Origin: Paracoccaceae bacterium
Lineage (GTDB): Bacteria; Pseudomonadota; Alphaproteobacteria; Rhodobacterales; Rhodobacteraceae
NCBI GenBank assembly: GCA_009842205.1
Contig: VYFX01000020.1
Location: 1 to 64,000, forward strand
Length of the DNA: 64,000 nucleotides
Direction of reading: 5' to 3'
In this document: positions 27,444 to 36,631 of the stretch, in pieces
Layout: each line of letters opens with the position of its first letter
Numbering within the stretch: the stretch's first letter is position 1
Notes under the pieces: generated by a model
Databases searched by the model: none
What the model was told of the DNA's origin: nothing
Seen by the model: the letters and a program-made list of their open reading frames with translations, nothing else
Position numbers and translations under genes: made by a program

Positions 27444-30068
27444 TTACTCGGGTATGAAAATTTCCCTTTTACCAACATGATTGGCCTTGCCAATCAAATC
27501 CTCGTCTTCCATCCTTTCAACTATTTTGGCAGCCTTGTTATAACCAATTCCAAGTTTTCTCTGGATATAGGATATGGAAACCCGTCGATCCCTTTTGACA
27601 ATTTCCACCGCCTGGGGATACAAACTGTCTTCGGAATTCTTGCCACCGACAAATCCCAGAGCCTGATCAACCTCAGCCTCGATTGTACCCTCAGGGTCAT
27701 CAAAGATCTGGTATTGGTGTTCGATGCTGCCATAGGTTTTTTTCAAGTATCCCACAACCTTTTCGACCTCCTCGTCGGTCACCAGTGGACCATGTACCCG
27801 CTGGATCTTGCCTCCTCCGGACATAAACAGCATATCACCCTTGCCGAGGAGCTGTTCAGCACCCTGTGTATTCAAGATTGTCCTGCTGTCTATCTTGGAT
27901 GAAACCTGGAACGAAACGCGGTTGGGGAAATTGGATTTGATAATTCCACCCATCACATCGACCGATGGCCTCTGGGTGGCAGCAATGAGGTGGATACCAC
28001 TTGCTCTTGCCTTTTGGCTCAACTGCTGAAGACATTCATCAATTTCCTTTCCGGCCGTTTGAACCAAATCGGCCAATTCATCAATGATGACAACGATATA
28101 GGGCAAATACTCTACCTCAAATTCCTTTGTTGTAAATTCTGCCCGCCCGGTTTCCTTGTTGTAACCAGTCTGGATCTTGATGGAGTAAACTTTTTCTCCC
28201 TTCTCCATCAACTCCAGCATATGAGAGTTATAAGATTGGATATTCTTGATATTCAATCTCATGCTTTGCATTTTCTCATATCTTTTGTTCATTTCGTAAG
28301 TGACCCACTTCAAGGCCACAACCGCTTTCTTTGGATCTGTTACAACCGGGGATATCAGATGCGGGATACCGTCATAACCGCTCAATTCGATCATCTTGGG
28401 ATCGATCATCAGCAATTTGCATTGATCGGGTGAGAGCTTGTACAACATGCTCAATATCATCGAGTTCAAACCGACCGATTTACCTGATCCGGTGGTTCCG
28501 GCTATGAGAAGATGGGGCATGGAAACCAGATCAACCACAACCGCCATGCCACTGATGTCCTTACCGAATATAAGGGGAAGCTTGTGTCGGGAATTCCAAA
28601 ATGCAGTTGAGGAAGCCAACTCCTTCAGGTAAACGGTTTCCCTGATTTCGTTGGGCAGTTCTATCCCGACATATGGTTCACCGGGAATTGTTGATATTCG
28701 AGCGGACAATGCGGACATGGAACAGGCTACATCATCGGCAAGCTGTATCACCCTGCTGGTTTTGACGCCGGGAGCAGGTCTGAACTTGTAAAGGGTTACC
28801 ACTGGTCCCTGAAGAATTTTCTCGATTCTTCCCTGAACACTGAAATCGGCAAGTATGCGCTTCAGTTTTTCACCCCGGGCCTCCAATTCTCCCTGACTTC
28901 TCTCATTCTTAATGATTTCATCGGGTTCAGACAGGAATGAAAGTGACGGAGGATTATAGGTATTCTGGTCAGGAAAATTATCCAGGGATTGCAGTGTTTC
29001 CTGAGTTGCACGAGAACTGACTTTAAGTTGTCTGGGATCCCTTGGAACCACGATTATATCCTGATCCTCATCATCAATTTCCTGAGGCACATCCTGTGAG
29101 ACATCACCCAACAGGGGCAGGGTGGCTGAACTTTGTTGCTGATGTTCACTATGAACTTGTCTTTTGGCAAAGCTAATCTGGGTCAGCTTACGGGGACGAA
29201 CATTCTCTTCCTCCTTGGTCAACCATGCGACAGATTGACTGATTCCAGCCTTGAAGATTTTTGAGAACGCTCCTTTGCTCTTAACCTTTTCCTCAATTTC
29301 TTCCTGCTCATAATACTCGTAAAAATCCTGGCTTTTGGATTCTTCCTTGTCATTTCTCCTCAGGAAATTGTCCAATTTGTTCAATACACCCCGGGAGGTG
29401 GCTTCAGTTTCCTGATCTATCGTATTTGCAGGAATTTGGTAAGGACCTTTTTGAATATTTGATTCCCTTTTCACCTGCCTTTGGGTCAATCTTCCAACAA
29501 CTTCTCTAAGGGTAAAGCCAAAAGTATAAAAACAAACGATCAACAGAAGAAAACCAACAACAAATTTTGCATATTCGAAGAATGTGACCTTATCCAATGG
29601 CAAAGCATTCATGGTAGCACCTACAAAGGTATCACCAAAGATTCCCCCGAGCCCAAAATGGTGATTCCATGAATCCAGCGGTTGCAGAGTTGATGAAAAT
29701 ACTGAAGCTGTGGCAACCAGTATGGGGAAATAAATCAAGGATTTTATGAACCTACTTGTACCCGCATGGGACATGAACCGAATTCCCCAGAAAAACATGT
29801 ACAGTGCCATGATCCATGATCCCAGGCCGAGAATAACAATCAGGCTGCTGGCAACTGAAGCGCCAAAGTGCCCCAACAAGTTGCTTACCCCACCGTTCGT
29901 CAATGAAAAAATACCGGGATCAAATGGCGAATAGGAACCTAGGATCAATCCCAGCATGCCACTGAGAAATAGCAGCAATAGTCCCCATAATTCCTGACTT
30001 CGCTTAATCAAAACCTTGAACCAATTTTGATCAACCAAAGGTTGTCTCTGTCTAATCTGGTAGGTCAC
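27444..30068 (-). CDS. ftsK: DNA translocase FtsK
   Basis: 874 residues. The N-terminal 190 hold about four transmembrane helices (for example residues 29-45, 74-96 and 168-185), followed by an acidic, Gln-rich linker (200-390). The RecA-type motor has Walker A GTTGSGKSVGLN at 524-535 and Walker B YIVVIIDELADL. The last 70 residues are the gamma winged helix (VSISYIQRKLGIGYNKAAKI), which reads KOPS sequences and activates XerD at dif. It is a short-linker FtsK typical of Alphaproteobacteria. It starts 15 bp after the aminotransferase gene. Confidence 0.96.
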   Translation of the reverse strand: MTYQIRQRQPLVDQNWFKVLIKRSQELWGLLLLFLSGMLGLILGSYSPFDPGIFSLTNGGVSNLLGHFGASVASSLIVILGLGSWIMALYMFFWGIRFMSHAGTSRFIKSLIYFPILVATASVFSSTLQPLDSWNHHFGLGGIFGDTFVGATMNALPLDKVTFFEYAKFVVGFLLLIVCFYTFGFTLREVVGRLTQRQVKRESNIQKGPYQIPANTIDQETEATSRGVLNKLDNFLRRNDKEESKSQDFYEYYEQEEIEEKVKSKGAFSKIFKAGISQSVAWLTKEEENVRPRKLTQISFAKRQVHSEHQQQSSATLPLLGDVSQDVPQEIDDEDQDIIVVPRDPRQLKVSSRATQETLQSLDNFPDQNTYNPPSLSFLSEPDEIIKNERSQGELEARGEKLKRILADFSVQGRIEKILQGPVVTLYKFRPAPGVKTSRVIQLADDVACSMSALSARISTIPGEPYVGIELPNEIRETVYLKELASSTAFWNSRHKLPLIFGKDISGMAVVVDLVSMPHLLIAGTTGSGKSVGLNSMILSMLYKLSPDQCKLLMIDPKMIELSGYDGIPHLISPVVTDPKKAVVALKWVTYEMNKRYEKMQSMRLNIKNIQSYNSHMLELMEKGEKVYSIKIQTGYNKETGRAEFTTKEFEVEYLPYIVVIIDELADLVQTAGKEIDECLQQLSQKARASGIHLIAATQRPSVDVMGGIIKSNFPNRVSFQVSSKIDSRTILNTQGAEQLLGKGDMLFMSGGGKIQRVHGPLVTDEEVEKVVGYLKKTYGSIEHQYQIFDDPEGTIEAEVDQALGFVGGKNSEDSLYPQAVEIVKRDRRVSISYIQRKLGIGYNKAAKIVERMEDEDLIGKANHVGKREIFIPE

Positions 30069-30083
30069 CTTTCTTTCTCCTTC

Positions 30084-31259
30084 CTAAATCAGTTCCCTGA
30101 TGCTCGCCAATCCAGTTTCCAGCTCTTCCTGCTCGGCAACCATTGCCACCCTGATAAATCTCTTGCCTGGATTACGTCCACGATCCTCAAAGCTGAAATA
30201 TGAACCTGGAACCACTTTCACTCCCCGTTGCTTCCATAACCGTTTGGTGATTTGCTCTCCATCCTCCACATCCAGCCATAGAAAGAACCCTGCTTCAGGT
30301 GGATTGTAGCCTTCAAACCCATCAAATATCCGATCGGCAAGTTCATATTTTGCCTGATATCGCTCCCTACTGGCAATGACATGGGATTCATCTTCCAGCA
30401 AACGTGCGGCAACTGCCTGCAAAGGTATGGGAACAGCCGGGTCAGAATAGGAGCGATATTTTTTGAAGTGCGTGATCAGTTTTTCTCCACCTATCATAAA
30501 ACCGGTTCTCAGACCGGGCAGATTGGACCTTTTGGACAGTGAATTGAAAATCATCATGTGGTCAAGATCGCCCTCGAAACCCGAGTTTGCTTCAATCATG
30601 CTTGGTGGTGGTTTGGACCGATAGATTTCCGAATAGCATTCATCAGAGAAGACCAGAAAATCATGTTCGTGAGCCAACTTGAGCAGGTTTTCCATATACT
30701 CCATTGATGCAACCGATCCCTGTGGATTTGATGGAGAGCACAGATAAACGATGGCAACCTCATCGAGAGCCTGGGGGGATATTCTTCCAAAATCTGGTAG
30801 AAAATTGTTGCTTTTTTCAGCGTCCACGAAAACAGGTTCGGCATTGGCAGCAAGTGTGGCACCTACATAAACCTGATAAAACGGATTGGGAATCAGTACC
30901 TTGGACTTCTTACCCTTTTTATTCTCGGGGCATAAAGCAATACAGGCATTGAAGAGAGCTTCCCTCGTTCCGTTCACAACGGAAATATTCTCATCGGGGT
31001 CAATTGTCACCCCATACCGATTTCGATACCAATGCGATATTGATTCCAGCAAACCACTGGTACCATTCTTGGGTGGATACTTACCAAAATGGTCGATTGA
31101 ACGGGCTATCTCTTCCATTATCCAATGTGGAAACGCGTGACGAGGTCCACCTACGGACATATCAATAATCTCTCCACCGGGAGGTGTATTCCCGAGGAGT
31201 AGCCTTAATCGATCAAATGTATATTCTGGCAGTTGGGAAAACCGCCCGGGTATATCCAT
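30084..31259 (-). CDS. Class I/II aminotransferase, DapC-like
   Basis: A PLP-dependent fold-type I aminotransferase. Visible: GTSGLLESISHWYRNRYG, the PLP-contact YLCSPSNPQGS, the Asp/Tyr loop FLVFSDECYSEIY and the Schiff-base Lys in FNSLSKRSNLPGLRTG. In Alphaproteobacteria the homologue just before ftsK is often annotated N-succinyldiaminopimelate aminotransferase (lysine and peptidoglycan precursor); substrate assignment here is by context. The frame opens 17 codons earlier (ATG 31310, no ribosome binding site). I prefer ATG 31259, which starts MDIPGRFSQLPEYTFDRLR as in homologues, with AGG about 10 bases upstream. 15 bp to ftsK. Confidence 0.85.
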   Translation of the reverse strand: MDIPGRFSQLPEYTFDRLRLLLGNTPPGGEIIDMSVGGPRHAFPHWIMEEIARSIDHFGKYPPKNGTSGLLESISHWYRNRYGVTIDPDENISVVNGTREALFNACIALCPENKKGKKSKVLIPNPFYQVYVGATLAANAEPVFVDAEKSNNFLPDFGRISPQALDEVAIVYLCSPSNPQGSVASMEYMENLLKLAHEHDFLVFSDECYSEIYRSKPPPSMIEANSGFEGDLDHMMIFNSLSKRSNLPGLRTGFMIGGEKLITHFKKYRSYSDPAVPIPLQAVAARLLEDESHVIASRERYQAKYELADRIFDGFEGYNPPEAGFFLWLDVEDGEQITKRLWKQRGVKVVPGSYFSFEDRGRNPGKRFIRVAMVAEQEELETGLASIRELI

Positions 31260-31620
31260 GGTCTTTGACCTGCCTCGAATTTTATCTGTTTTTTGGGTCT
31301 TTTTGCCCATTGGGTATTGATTCTATTTCTTCTTTCCGAAGAATCAATAGGTTTTTTCAAATGTAGGTTTTGTGGCACAAAAATGCTACAATCGGGAATA
31401 AATCAACGTAACGATAAGATTTAACAATCCCCGTCAACTTCAATCCTCAAATATCAAAATACCATCATGCAATAGTCTACTTGCCTATATAAACTGTCTT
31501 TCTGGGGTTTAATGACTCAAAAATTCAAGTAAAAAAAATCGGGATTGATATGGGTTTTACTGAATTTTCAATTATAGTAATTATTCCCTTTGATTTCCAA
31601 TTTTTCATTCATCAGGATTC
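31260..31620. other. Divergent promoter region, aminotransferase/ftsK versus response regulator
   Basis: About 360 AT-rich bases. The 17-codon upstream extension of the aminotransferase frame lies at its left edge. No RNA gene or strong palindrome is visible. AGGA just before 31621 serves as a weak ribosome binding site for the regulator. Confidence 0.5.
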
Positions 31621-32316
31621 ATGGCTTCCCAACCCAAAATACTTGTCATAGGTTCCAACAGATTGGTTCGCGATACTTTTCAGGATCTCCTAATAGGTGG
31701 TGGAGAATTCGAGGTCGAGGTATTGGAACATATTTCTGATATTCAATCCACCTTGATGAGCACAATTTCAACAGTTATTGCTTTTGTTGATGATCCTGAT
31801 GATCTAGACATACTTGCGAATGATAATCAAAATTTTCCTCCTGCCATACTGATCCTTTCAGAAGAACAGAATGCTCGGCTATCAATCACAGAACCCGACG
31901 AATTTGGGTTTGTTTGCTTTATAAAGCCATTCTCATATCAGGAAGTGTTGATCCAATTACAGGGTATCGTCACAAGGTATGAGATAAAGCAGCAGGTATC
32001 GTTCAAATTGGACGAAATCGTTATTGACCCCTCATCCCTGACCTTGACAAATGAATCGGGAGAGGCGGTTCGCATGACCCAAAAGGAGTTTGAACTTTTG
32101 TATATCCTCTACAAAGCCAGGGGTAAAACCCTGTCAAGGGAATACCTGCTTAAGGAGGTATGGGGTTACAAAAAGGATATAATTACCAATACCCTTGATA
32201 CACACATACACTGGCTGAGACAAAAAATTGAGGCGGATTCAGCCAATCCCCAGATCATCGTGACTGTTGATGGGGGATACCAGATCAAACCTGAATTTTC
32301 ATCACAAATCCTGTAG
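31621..32316 (+). CDS. OmpR-type response regulator with degenerate receiver
   Basis: 231 residues. The C-terminal 100 are a normal OmpR/PhoB winged helix (MTQKEFELLYILYKARGKTL, then SREYLLKEVWGY, TLDTHIHWLRQKIE and TVDGGYQI). The N-terminal receiver is degraded: the acidic pair that binds Mg2+ is replaced by GSNRL after strand 1, and the phospho-Asp region reads FVDDPDD. The conserved Lys survives in CFIKPFSY. Phosphorylation-independent control is therefore likely. No histidine kinase gene is adjacent. xth follows 15 bp downstream and is probably cotranscribed, an association seen in other Alphaproteobacteria. Confidence 0.82.
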   Translation: MASQPKILVIGSNRLVRDTFQDLLIGGGEFEVEVLEHISDIQSTLMSTISTVIAFVDDPDDLDILANDNQNFPPAILILSEEQNARLSITEPDEFGFVCFIKPFSYQEVLIQLQGIVTRYEIKQQVSFKLDEIVIDPSSLTLTNESGEAVRMTQKEFELLYILYKARGKTLSREYLLKEVWGYKKDIITNTLDTHIHWLRQKIEADSANPQIIVTVDGGYQIKPEFSSQIL

Positions 32317-32331
32317 AAAGCCATCAATCCC

Positions 32332-33120
32332 ATGCAGTTCACCGTTGCTACCTGGAATATCAATTCAATAAGACTACGAGAAAACCTTGTCTGCAAATTT
32401 CTGAATCAATACAAACCCGAGATTCTCTGCCTGCAGGAAATAAAATCCCCCACCGAATTGGTTGGTACTGAAGCCTATAGAGCGCTGGGGTACAATCATA
32501 TTCTAATACGAGGACAGAAGGCCTACAATGGAGTCACAATTCTCTCCAAAATTCCCATGGTCGAGGTTGCAAGAAGGAATTTCATTAACAAGGAAGAAGC
32601 CCGACATATTTCAGCAATACTGGAGAATGGGATTACCATTGAAAATTGTTACGTTCCAGCTGGCGGCGATATTCCCGACCCTGAAGAAAATCCCAAGTTC
32701 AAGGACAAGTTGGATTTCATCGCAGGAATGAAACAATGGTCAATAAATCATCCTCCCAAGAAAACCATTTTAGTTGGTGACCTCAATATCGCGCCACTTG
32801 AAAATGATGTCTGGTCGCATAAGCAACTACTGAAAGTTGTTAGCCATACACCCGTTGAGGTCGAGGGAATGACATCATTGATGAAAGCTGGAGGATGGAT
32901 CGATACGGTTCGTACCAATATTCCCGAAGGGAAACTATATTCCTGGTGGTCATATCGAGCACGGAACTGGGATACCTCTGACCGAGGGCGTCGTCTTGAC
33001 CATATCTGGGCATCATCCGATCTTGCGAGCAATATTGGGGAATCGGTTATTCTTCGTGAAATAAGAGGATGGGAAAAACCTTCTGATCACGTACCTGTTA
33101 TGACAAAATTCAGTCTCTAG
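32332..33120 (+). CDS. xth: Exodeoxyribonuclease III Xth
   Basis: 262 residues of the endonuclease/exonuclease/phosphatase fold; cleaves at abasic sites and has 3'-5' exonuclease and 3'-phosphatase activity. All key motifs are present: ATWNINSIR, the metal-binding Glu in LCLQEIKSP, GDLNIAPLENDVW (catalytic Asp/Asn), RRLDHIWAS and the final SDHVPV (Asp-His). Full length. It lies 15 bp after the response regulator gene. Confidence 0.95.
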   Translation: MQFTVATWNINSIRLRENLVCKFLNQYKPEILCLQEIKSPTELVGTEAYRALGYNHILIRGQKAYNGVTILSKIPMVEVARRNFINKEEARHISAILENGITIENCYVPAGGDIPDPEENPKFKDKLDFIAGMKQWSINHPPKKTILVGDLNIAPLENDVWSHKQLLKVVSHTPVEVEGMTSLMKAGGWIDTVRTNIPEGKLYSWWSYRARNWDTSDRGRRLDHIWASSDLASNIGESVILREIRGWEKPSDHVPVMTKFSL

Positions 33121-33285
33121 CTCAGAAAATTACAAACACTAACATCCATAATTTCCAAGTCATCTAGCAAATTGATAGGGAATTTGAAAAAAAATAGCAT
33201 GAAATGCCCTGCAAAATGACTCATGGTTCTGATAATTGGATTTCAGCAGTCAAATACCCGGTAAAACTTGCTTGACACCTTTGAG

Positions 33286-33307
33286 CCTTGAGGGTAACCT
33301 CCCAAGG
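33286..33307 (+). promoter_or_regulatory. Stem-loop in the leader of the ferric-type ABC operon
   Basis: CCTTGAGGG (33286-33294) pairs with CTCCCAAGG (33299-33307) over nine positions with one mismatch and a TAAC loop. It lies about 75 bases before the substrate-binding gene, downstream of a TTGACA (33272-33277) that could be a -35 box. No T-run follows, so it is a leader or operator element. Matches to known riboswitches were not recognised. Confidence 0.35.
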
Positions 33308-33382
33308 GCAGGCCAAAACTACTTTGGATTGGGGTTAAATCGATCTTTGAATATTGAACTATTTTAGTGGGAGGAGATACCT

Positions 33383-34411
33383 ATGTTGAAAAGACTGTTT
33401 ATTGTATTTGCAAGTTCATTGATTGCTCTGGGAGCATCGATTACTGCATCGCAAGCAGACAAATTAACACTTTATTGTAGCGCCCAGGAAGATTGGTGCC
33501 AGTTGTTGGCCCGCAGTTTTGAAGATGCTACTGGCATTGACGTAAACATGACCCGGAAGTCTTCTGGTGAGACCTTTGCCCAAATTCGGGCAGAATCCTC
33601 AAATCCCAAAGGGGATATCTGGTGGGGTGGAACTGGTGATCCCCATCTTCAGGCTGCCGAGGAAGGTTTGACCATGGAATATTTGTCACCCATGCGGGAC
33701 CAACTGCATGATTGGGCAATCAGTCAGGCCGAGAGTTCCGGAAACCGAACCATCGGAATCTATTCAGGAGCATTGGGATACGGTTATAATTCCGATATTT
33801 TGGAAGCCAACAATTTACCGGTTCCGGCATGCTGGAAGGATCTTCTCAAGCCAGAATACAAAGGTCATGTCCAAATGGCCAATCCTAATTCATCTGGAAC
33901 AGCCTATACCACACTTGCCTCAATGGTTCAGATTTTTGGTGAAGATGAAGGATTTGAATTCATGAAGGGGCTTCATAAAAATATCAACCAGTATACAAAA
34001 TCCGGATCGGCCCCAATCAAGGCTGCCGGGCGTGGTGAGAATACCATTGGGATCGTTTTTATGCATGATGCCGTCAAGCAGGCTGTATCGGGTTTCCCGA
34101 TTAATGTTGTTGCCCCTTGTGAGGGAACTGGTTACGAGATCGGTTCAATGTCGATTATCGATGGCGCACGAAATCTGGATGAAGCAAAAATGTTTTACGA
34201 TTGGGCATTAAGCAGTGATGCACAAAATCTCGCCCTTCAGGTAAACGCCTTTCAGGTACCATCAAATCGTTCATCGGAGACCTCACCGTCTGCACCGGAC
34301 ATGAGTCAGATCCAATTGATAGATTACGATTTCAGGAAATACGGATCTTCGGCCGAACGAAAACGTTTGTTGCAGAAATGGGACGAAGAAGTATCCGTCC
34401 TACCTCAGTAA
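33383..34411 (+). CDS. Periplasmic substrate-binding protein, ferric-type (AfuA/FbpA-like) ABC importer
   Basis: 342 residues with a signal peptide (IVFASSLIALGASITASQA) and a strong GGGAGGAG ribosome site. The mature N-terminus LTLYCSAQEDWCQLLARSFE, followed by GETFAQIRAES and DIWWGGTGDPHLQA, is typical of the FbpA/AfuA cluster of extracellular solute-binding proteins. Members bind Fe3+ but also hexose phosphates or aminoethylphosphonate, so the ligand is not certain. It heads a three-gene operon with the fused permease 3 bp downstream and the ATPase. Confidence 0.85.
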   Translation: MLKRLFIVFASSLIALGASITASQADKLTLYCSAQEDWCQLLARSFEDATGIDVNMTRKSSGETFAQIRAESSNPKGDIWWGGTGDPHLQAAEEGLTMEYLSPMRDQLHDWAISQAESSGNRTIGIYSGALGYGYNSDILEANNLPVPACWKDLLKPEYKGHVQMANPNSSGTAYTTLASMVQIFGEDEGFEFMKGLHKNINQYTKSGSAPIKAAGRGENTIGIVFMHDAVKQAVSGFPINVVAPCEGTGYEIGSMSIIDGARNLDEAKMFYDWALSSDAQNLALQVNAFQVPSNRSSETSPSAPDMSQIQLIDYDFRKYGSSAERKRLLQKWDEEVSVLPQ

Positions 34412-34414
34412 GAT

Positions 34415-36631
34415 TTGACATTTGACGAATCTAATCCAACCCGTCCGGTATTGATCCTCTGGATCATTGTCGGATGGGTTGGCTATTGCCTCCTCCCCTG
34501 GTATGGGATAGAGGATGGTTTTTTCTCCTTTGGATGGGTGTTTGATGGCTATCCAATGGATTCAGATTATGCACCAGCAGCCTTTCTGCTTGTTCAAGGT
34601 GAAAAGCTATGGCTATCACCTGTTTTAATTCTCCTTGCCTTTCCAATTACCCTTATCAGCCTCAGAAAATCTGATCCGCTCTACGCCCGGGGATTGATCC
34701 TGATCGGGGGGATTGGTTTTTTTTGGCTGTTCGCCCAGGGTTTCGCAATTGGCATAAGAGGATATAATTTTTCTTGGCTGGAGTCCTTGTTTGGAGATCT
34801 CGGAGACAGGCAATTCGGAATGGGGTATGGTGCGATGCTTTGTGCCGTTTCATTTTTATTCCTGTTTACCCAAGGGATTGCTGCTCGCGGTACGGTTGGT
34901 GGGGATATTTTTGTAACCGGGGCGATTGGTGGCGTAATTGTAATTGTACTGGTTTTTGTCGGCTATCCAATTGCCAATATGCTTTTCTCTGCCTTCATTG
35001 ATGATGGCGGAGAGTATTCGATAAGTGTCTTTTCCACAAAATTTTTCGATGACAGGTTATGGGGTTTGGCTTGTTTGTCCGGTGGTAGGTGCGGGGCTGC
35101 ATGGAATTCGCTATTCCTGGCAATTATAGTAGGATTTACCACCACCATGCTTGGTTTAGCCTTTGCCCTTGTTGCTACCCGTTCCAGATTTCGATACCAG
35201 CGATCATTGCGTGCCCTGACCGTGCTTCCGATAATCACACCACCTTTCGTGATAGGACTTGCCTTGATCCTGCTTTTTGGCCGCTCTGGTTCGGTTACGG
35301 TATTTATAGCGGATCTGTTTGGTGTACAACCTACCAGGTGGCTTTACGGTTTGCCTGGTATAATGATCGCACAAACCTTGGCCTATACCCCAATTGCCTT
35401 CCTGGTTCTGATAGGTGTTGTTGAAGGAGTGTCTCCTGCAATGGAGGAAGCAGCACAGACCTTGCGGGCCAATAGCTCCCAGACATTTCAAACTGTTTCC
35501 TTACCGCTCATGCGCCCGGGTATAGCCAATGCCTTTTTACTGGGTTTCATCGAGAGTATGGCAGATTTTGGCAACCCACTGGTATTGGGTGGAAATTTTG
35601 ATGTATTGTCAACCGAGATTTTCTTTGCAATCGTTGGTGCACAGTACGATCAGGGACGAGCCGCCGTTCTGGCAATTGTTCTGCTATGCTTTACACTTTC
35701 AGCCTTTTATGCCCAACGTGCCTGGCTGGGAAAAAAAAGCTATACCACGGTAACTGGCAAGGGAGATGCGGGAGTGCATCCCCACCTGCCCCGTGGGCTG
35801 TCGATAGTTGTCATTACAATTGCAGTCATTTGGGCTCTTTTTACCCTCGTTGTCTACAGCATGATCGTTTACGGCAGTGTAGTTGAACTCTGGGGTGTAC
35901 ACAACACACTGACATTCAAACACTATATTACAGCCTTTTCTGTCAGGATTGAGGATTCAGGCATCCGGTGGTCAGGGGCTGCTTGGGACAGTTTCTGGAC
36001 AACGATTACAATTGCTGGAATAGCTGCCCCCTTGACTGCTGCAGTAGGAATCGTGACAGCATATCTGCTAACACGCAAGAATTTTGCCGGAAAACAAGCA
36101 TTCGAATTCGGTACCATGTTATCCTTTGCCATACCTGGAACTGTAATCGGAGTAAGCTATATCCTTGCTTTCAATGTACCACCGATTGAAATAACCGGTA
36201 CGGGTGTCATTCTTGTGGTAAGTTTCATTTTTCGGAATATGCCGGTCGGTGTTCGGGCCGGAATTGCGTCCATGACACAACTGGACAAATCACTTGATGA
36301 AGCGTCCCTGACGCTTGGTGCAAATAGTTGGCATACATTCCGCAAGGTAATTTTACCCCTTCTCAAGCCTGCAATTCTTGCAGCGCTGATCTACAGTTTT
36401 GTCCGTGCCATGACTGCCATCTCGGCGGTAATTTTTCTTGTTTCGGCAGAATATGATATGGCAACCAGCTATATAATCGGGCGCGTCGAGAACAATGATT
36501 ACGGTCTTGCCATAGCTTATTCAACAACATTGATCTTTGTCATGCTGACTGTTGTGGGAATGCTGCAACTACTTGTTGGCAGGGTACAGATTGGCAGAAG
36601 AACCCTACAGGGGACTGAGGTGAGGGTATGA
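34415..36631 (+). CDS. Fused two-domain ABC permease (AfuB/FbpB-like)
   Basis: 738 residues with two BPD_transp_1 domains in one chain, about 12-14 membrane helices. Each half carries the EAA loop for ATPase docking: MEEAAQTLRANSSQTFQTVSL in the first half (shown less one residue by position 340-360) and LDEASLTLGANSWHTFRKV in the second. A TTG start lies only 3 bp after the stop of the binding-protein gene. The stop overlaps the ATPase start (ATGA-type, 4 bases). It imports the substrate captured by the upstream protein. Confidence 0.88.
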   Translation: MTFDESNPTRPVLILWIIVGWVGYCLLPWYGIEDGFFSFGWVFDGYPMDSDYAPAAFLLVQGEKLWLSPVLILLAFPITLISLRKSDPLYARGLILIGGIGFFWLFAQGFAIGIRGYNFSWLESLFGDLGDRQFGMGYGAMLCAVSFLFLFTQGIAARGTVGGDIFVTGAIGGVIVIVLVFVGYPIANMLFSAFIDDGGEYSISVFSTKFFDDRLWGLACLSGGRCGAAWNSLFLAIIVGFTTTMLGLAFALVATRSRFRYQRSLRALTVLPIITPPFVIGLALILLFGRSGSVTVFIADLFGVQPTRWLYGLPGIMIAQTLAYTPIAFLVLIGVVEGVSPAMEEAAQTLRANSSQTFQTVSLPLMRPGIANAFLLGFIESMADFGNPLVLGGNFDVLSTEIFFAIVGAQYDQGRAAVLAIVLLCFTLSAFYAQRAWLGKKSYTTVTGKGDAGVHPHLPRGLSIVVITIAVIWALFTLVVYSMIVYGSVVELWGVHNTLTFKHYITAFSVRIEDSGIRWSGAAWDSFWTTITIAGIAAPLTAAVGIVTAYLLTRKNFAGKQAFEFGTMLSFAIPGTVIGVSYILAFNVPPIEITGTGVILVVSFIFRNMPVGVRAGIASMTQLDKSLDEASLTLGANSWHTFRKVILPLLKPAILAALIYSFVRAMTAISAVIFLVSAEYDMATSYIIGRVENNDYGLAIAYSTTLIFVMLTVVGMLQLLVGRVQIGRRTLQGTEVRV

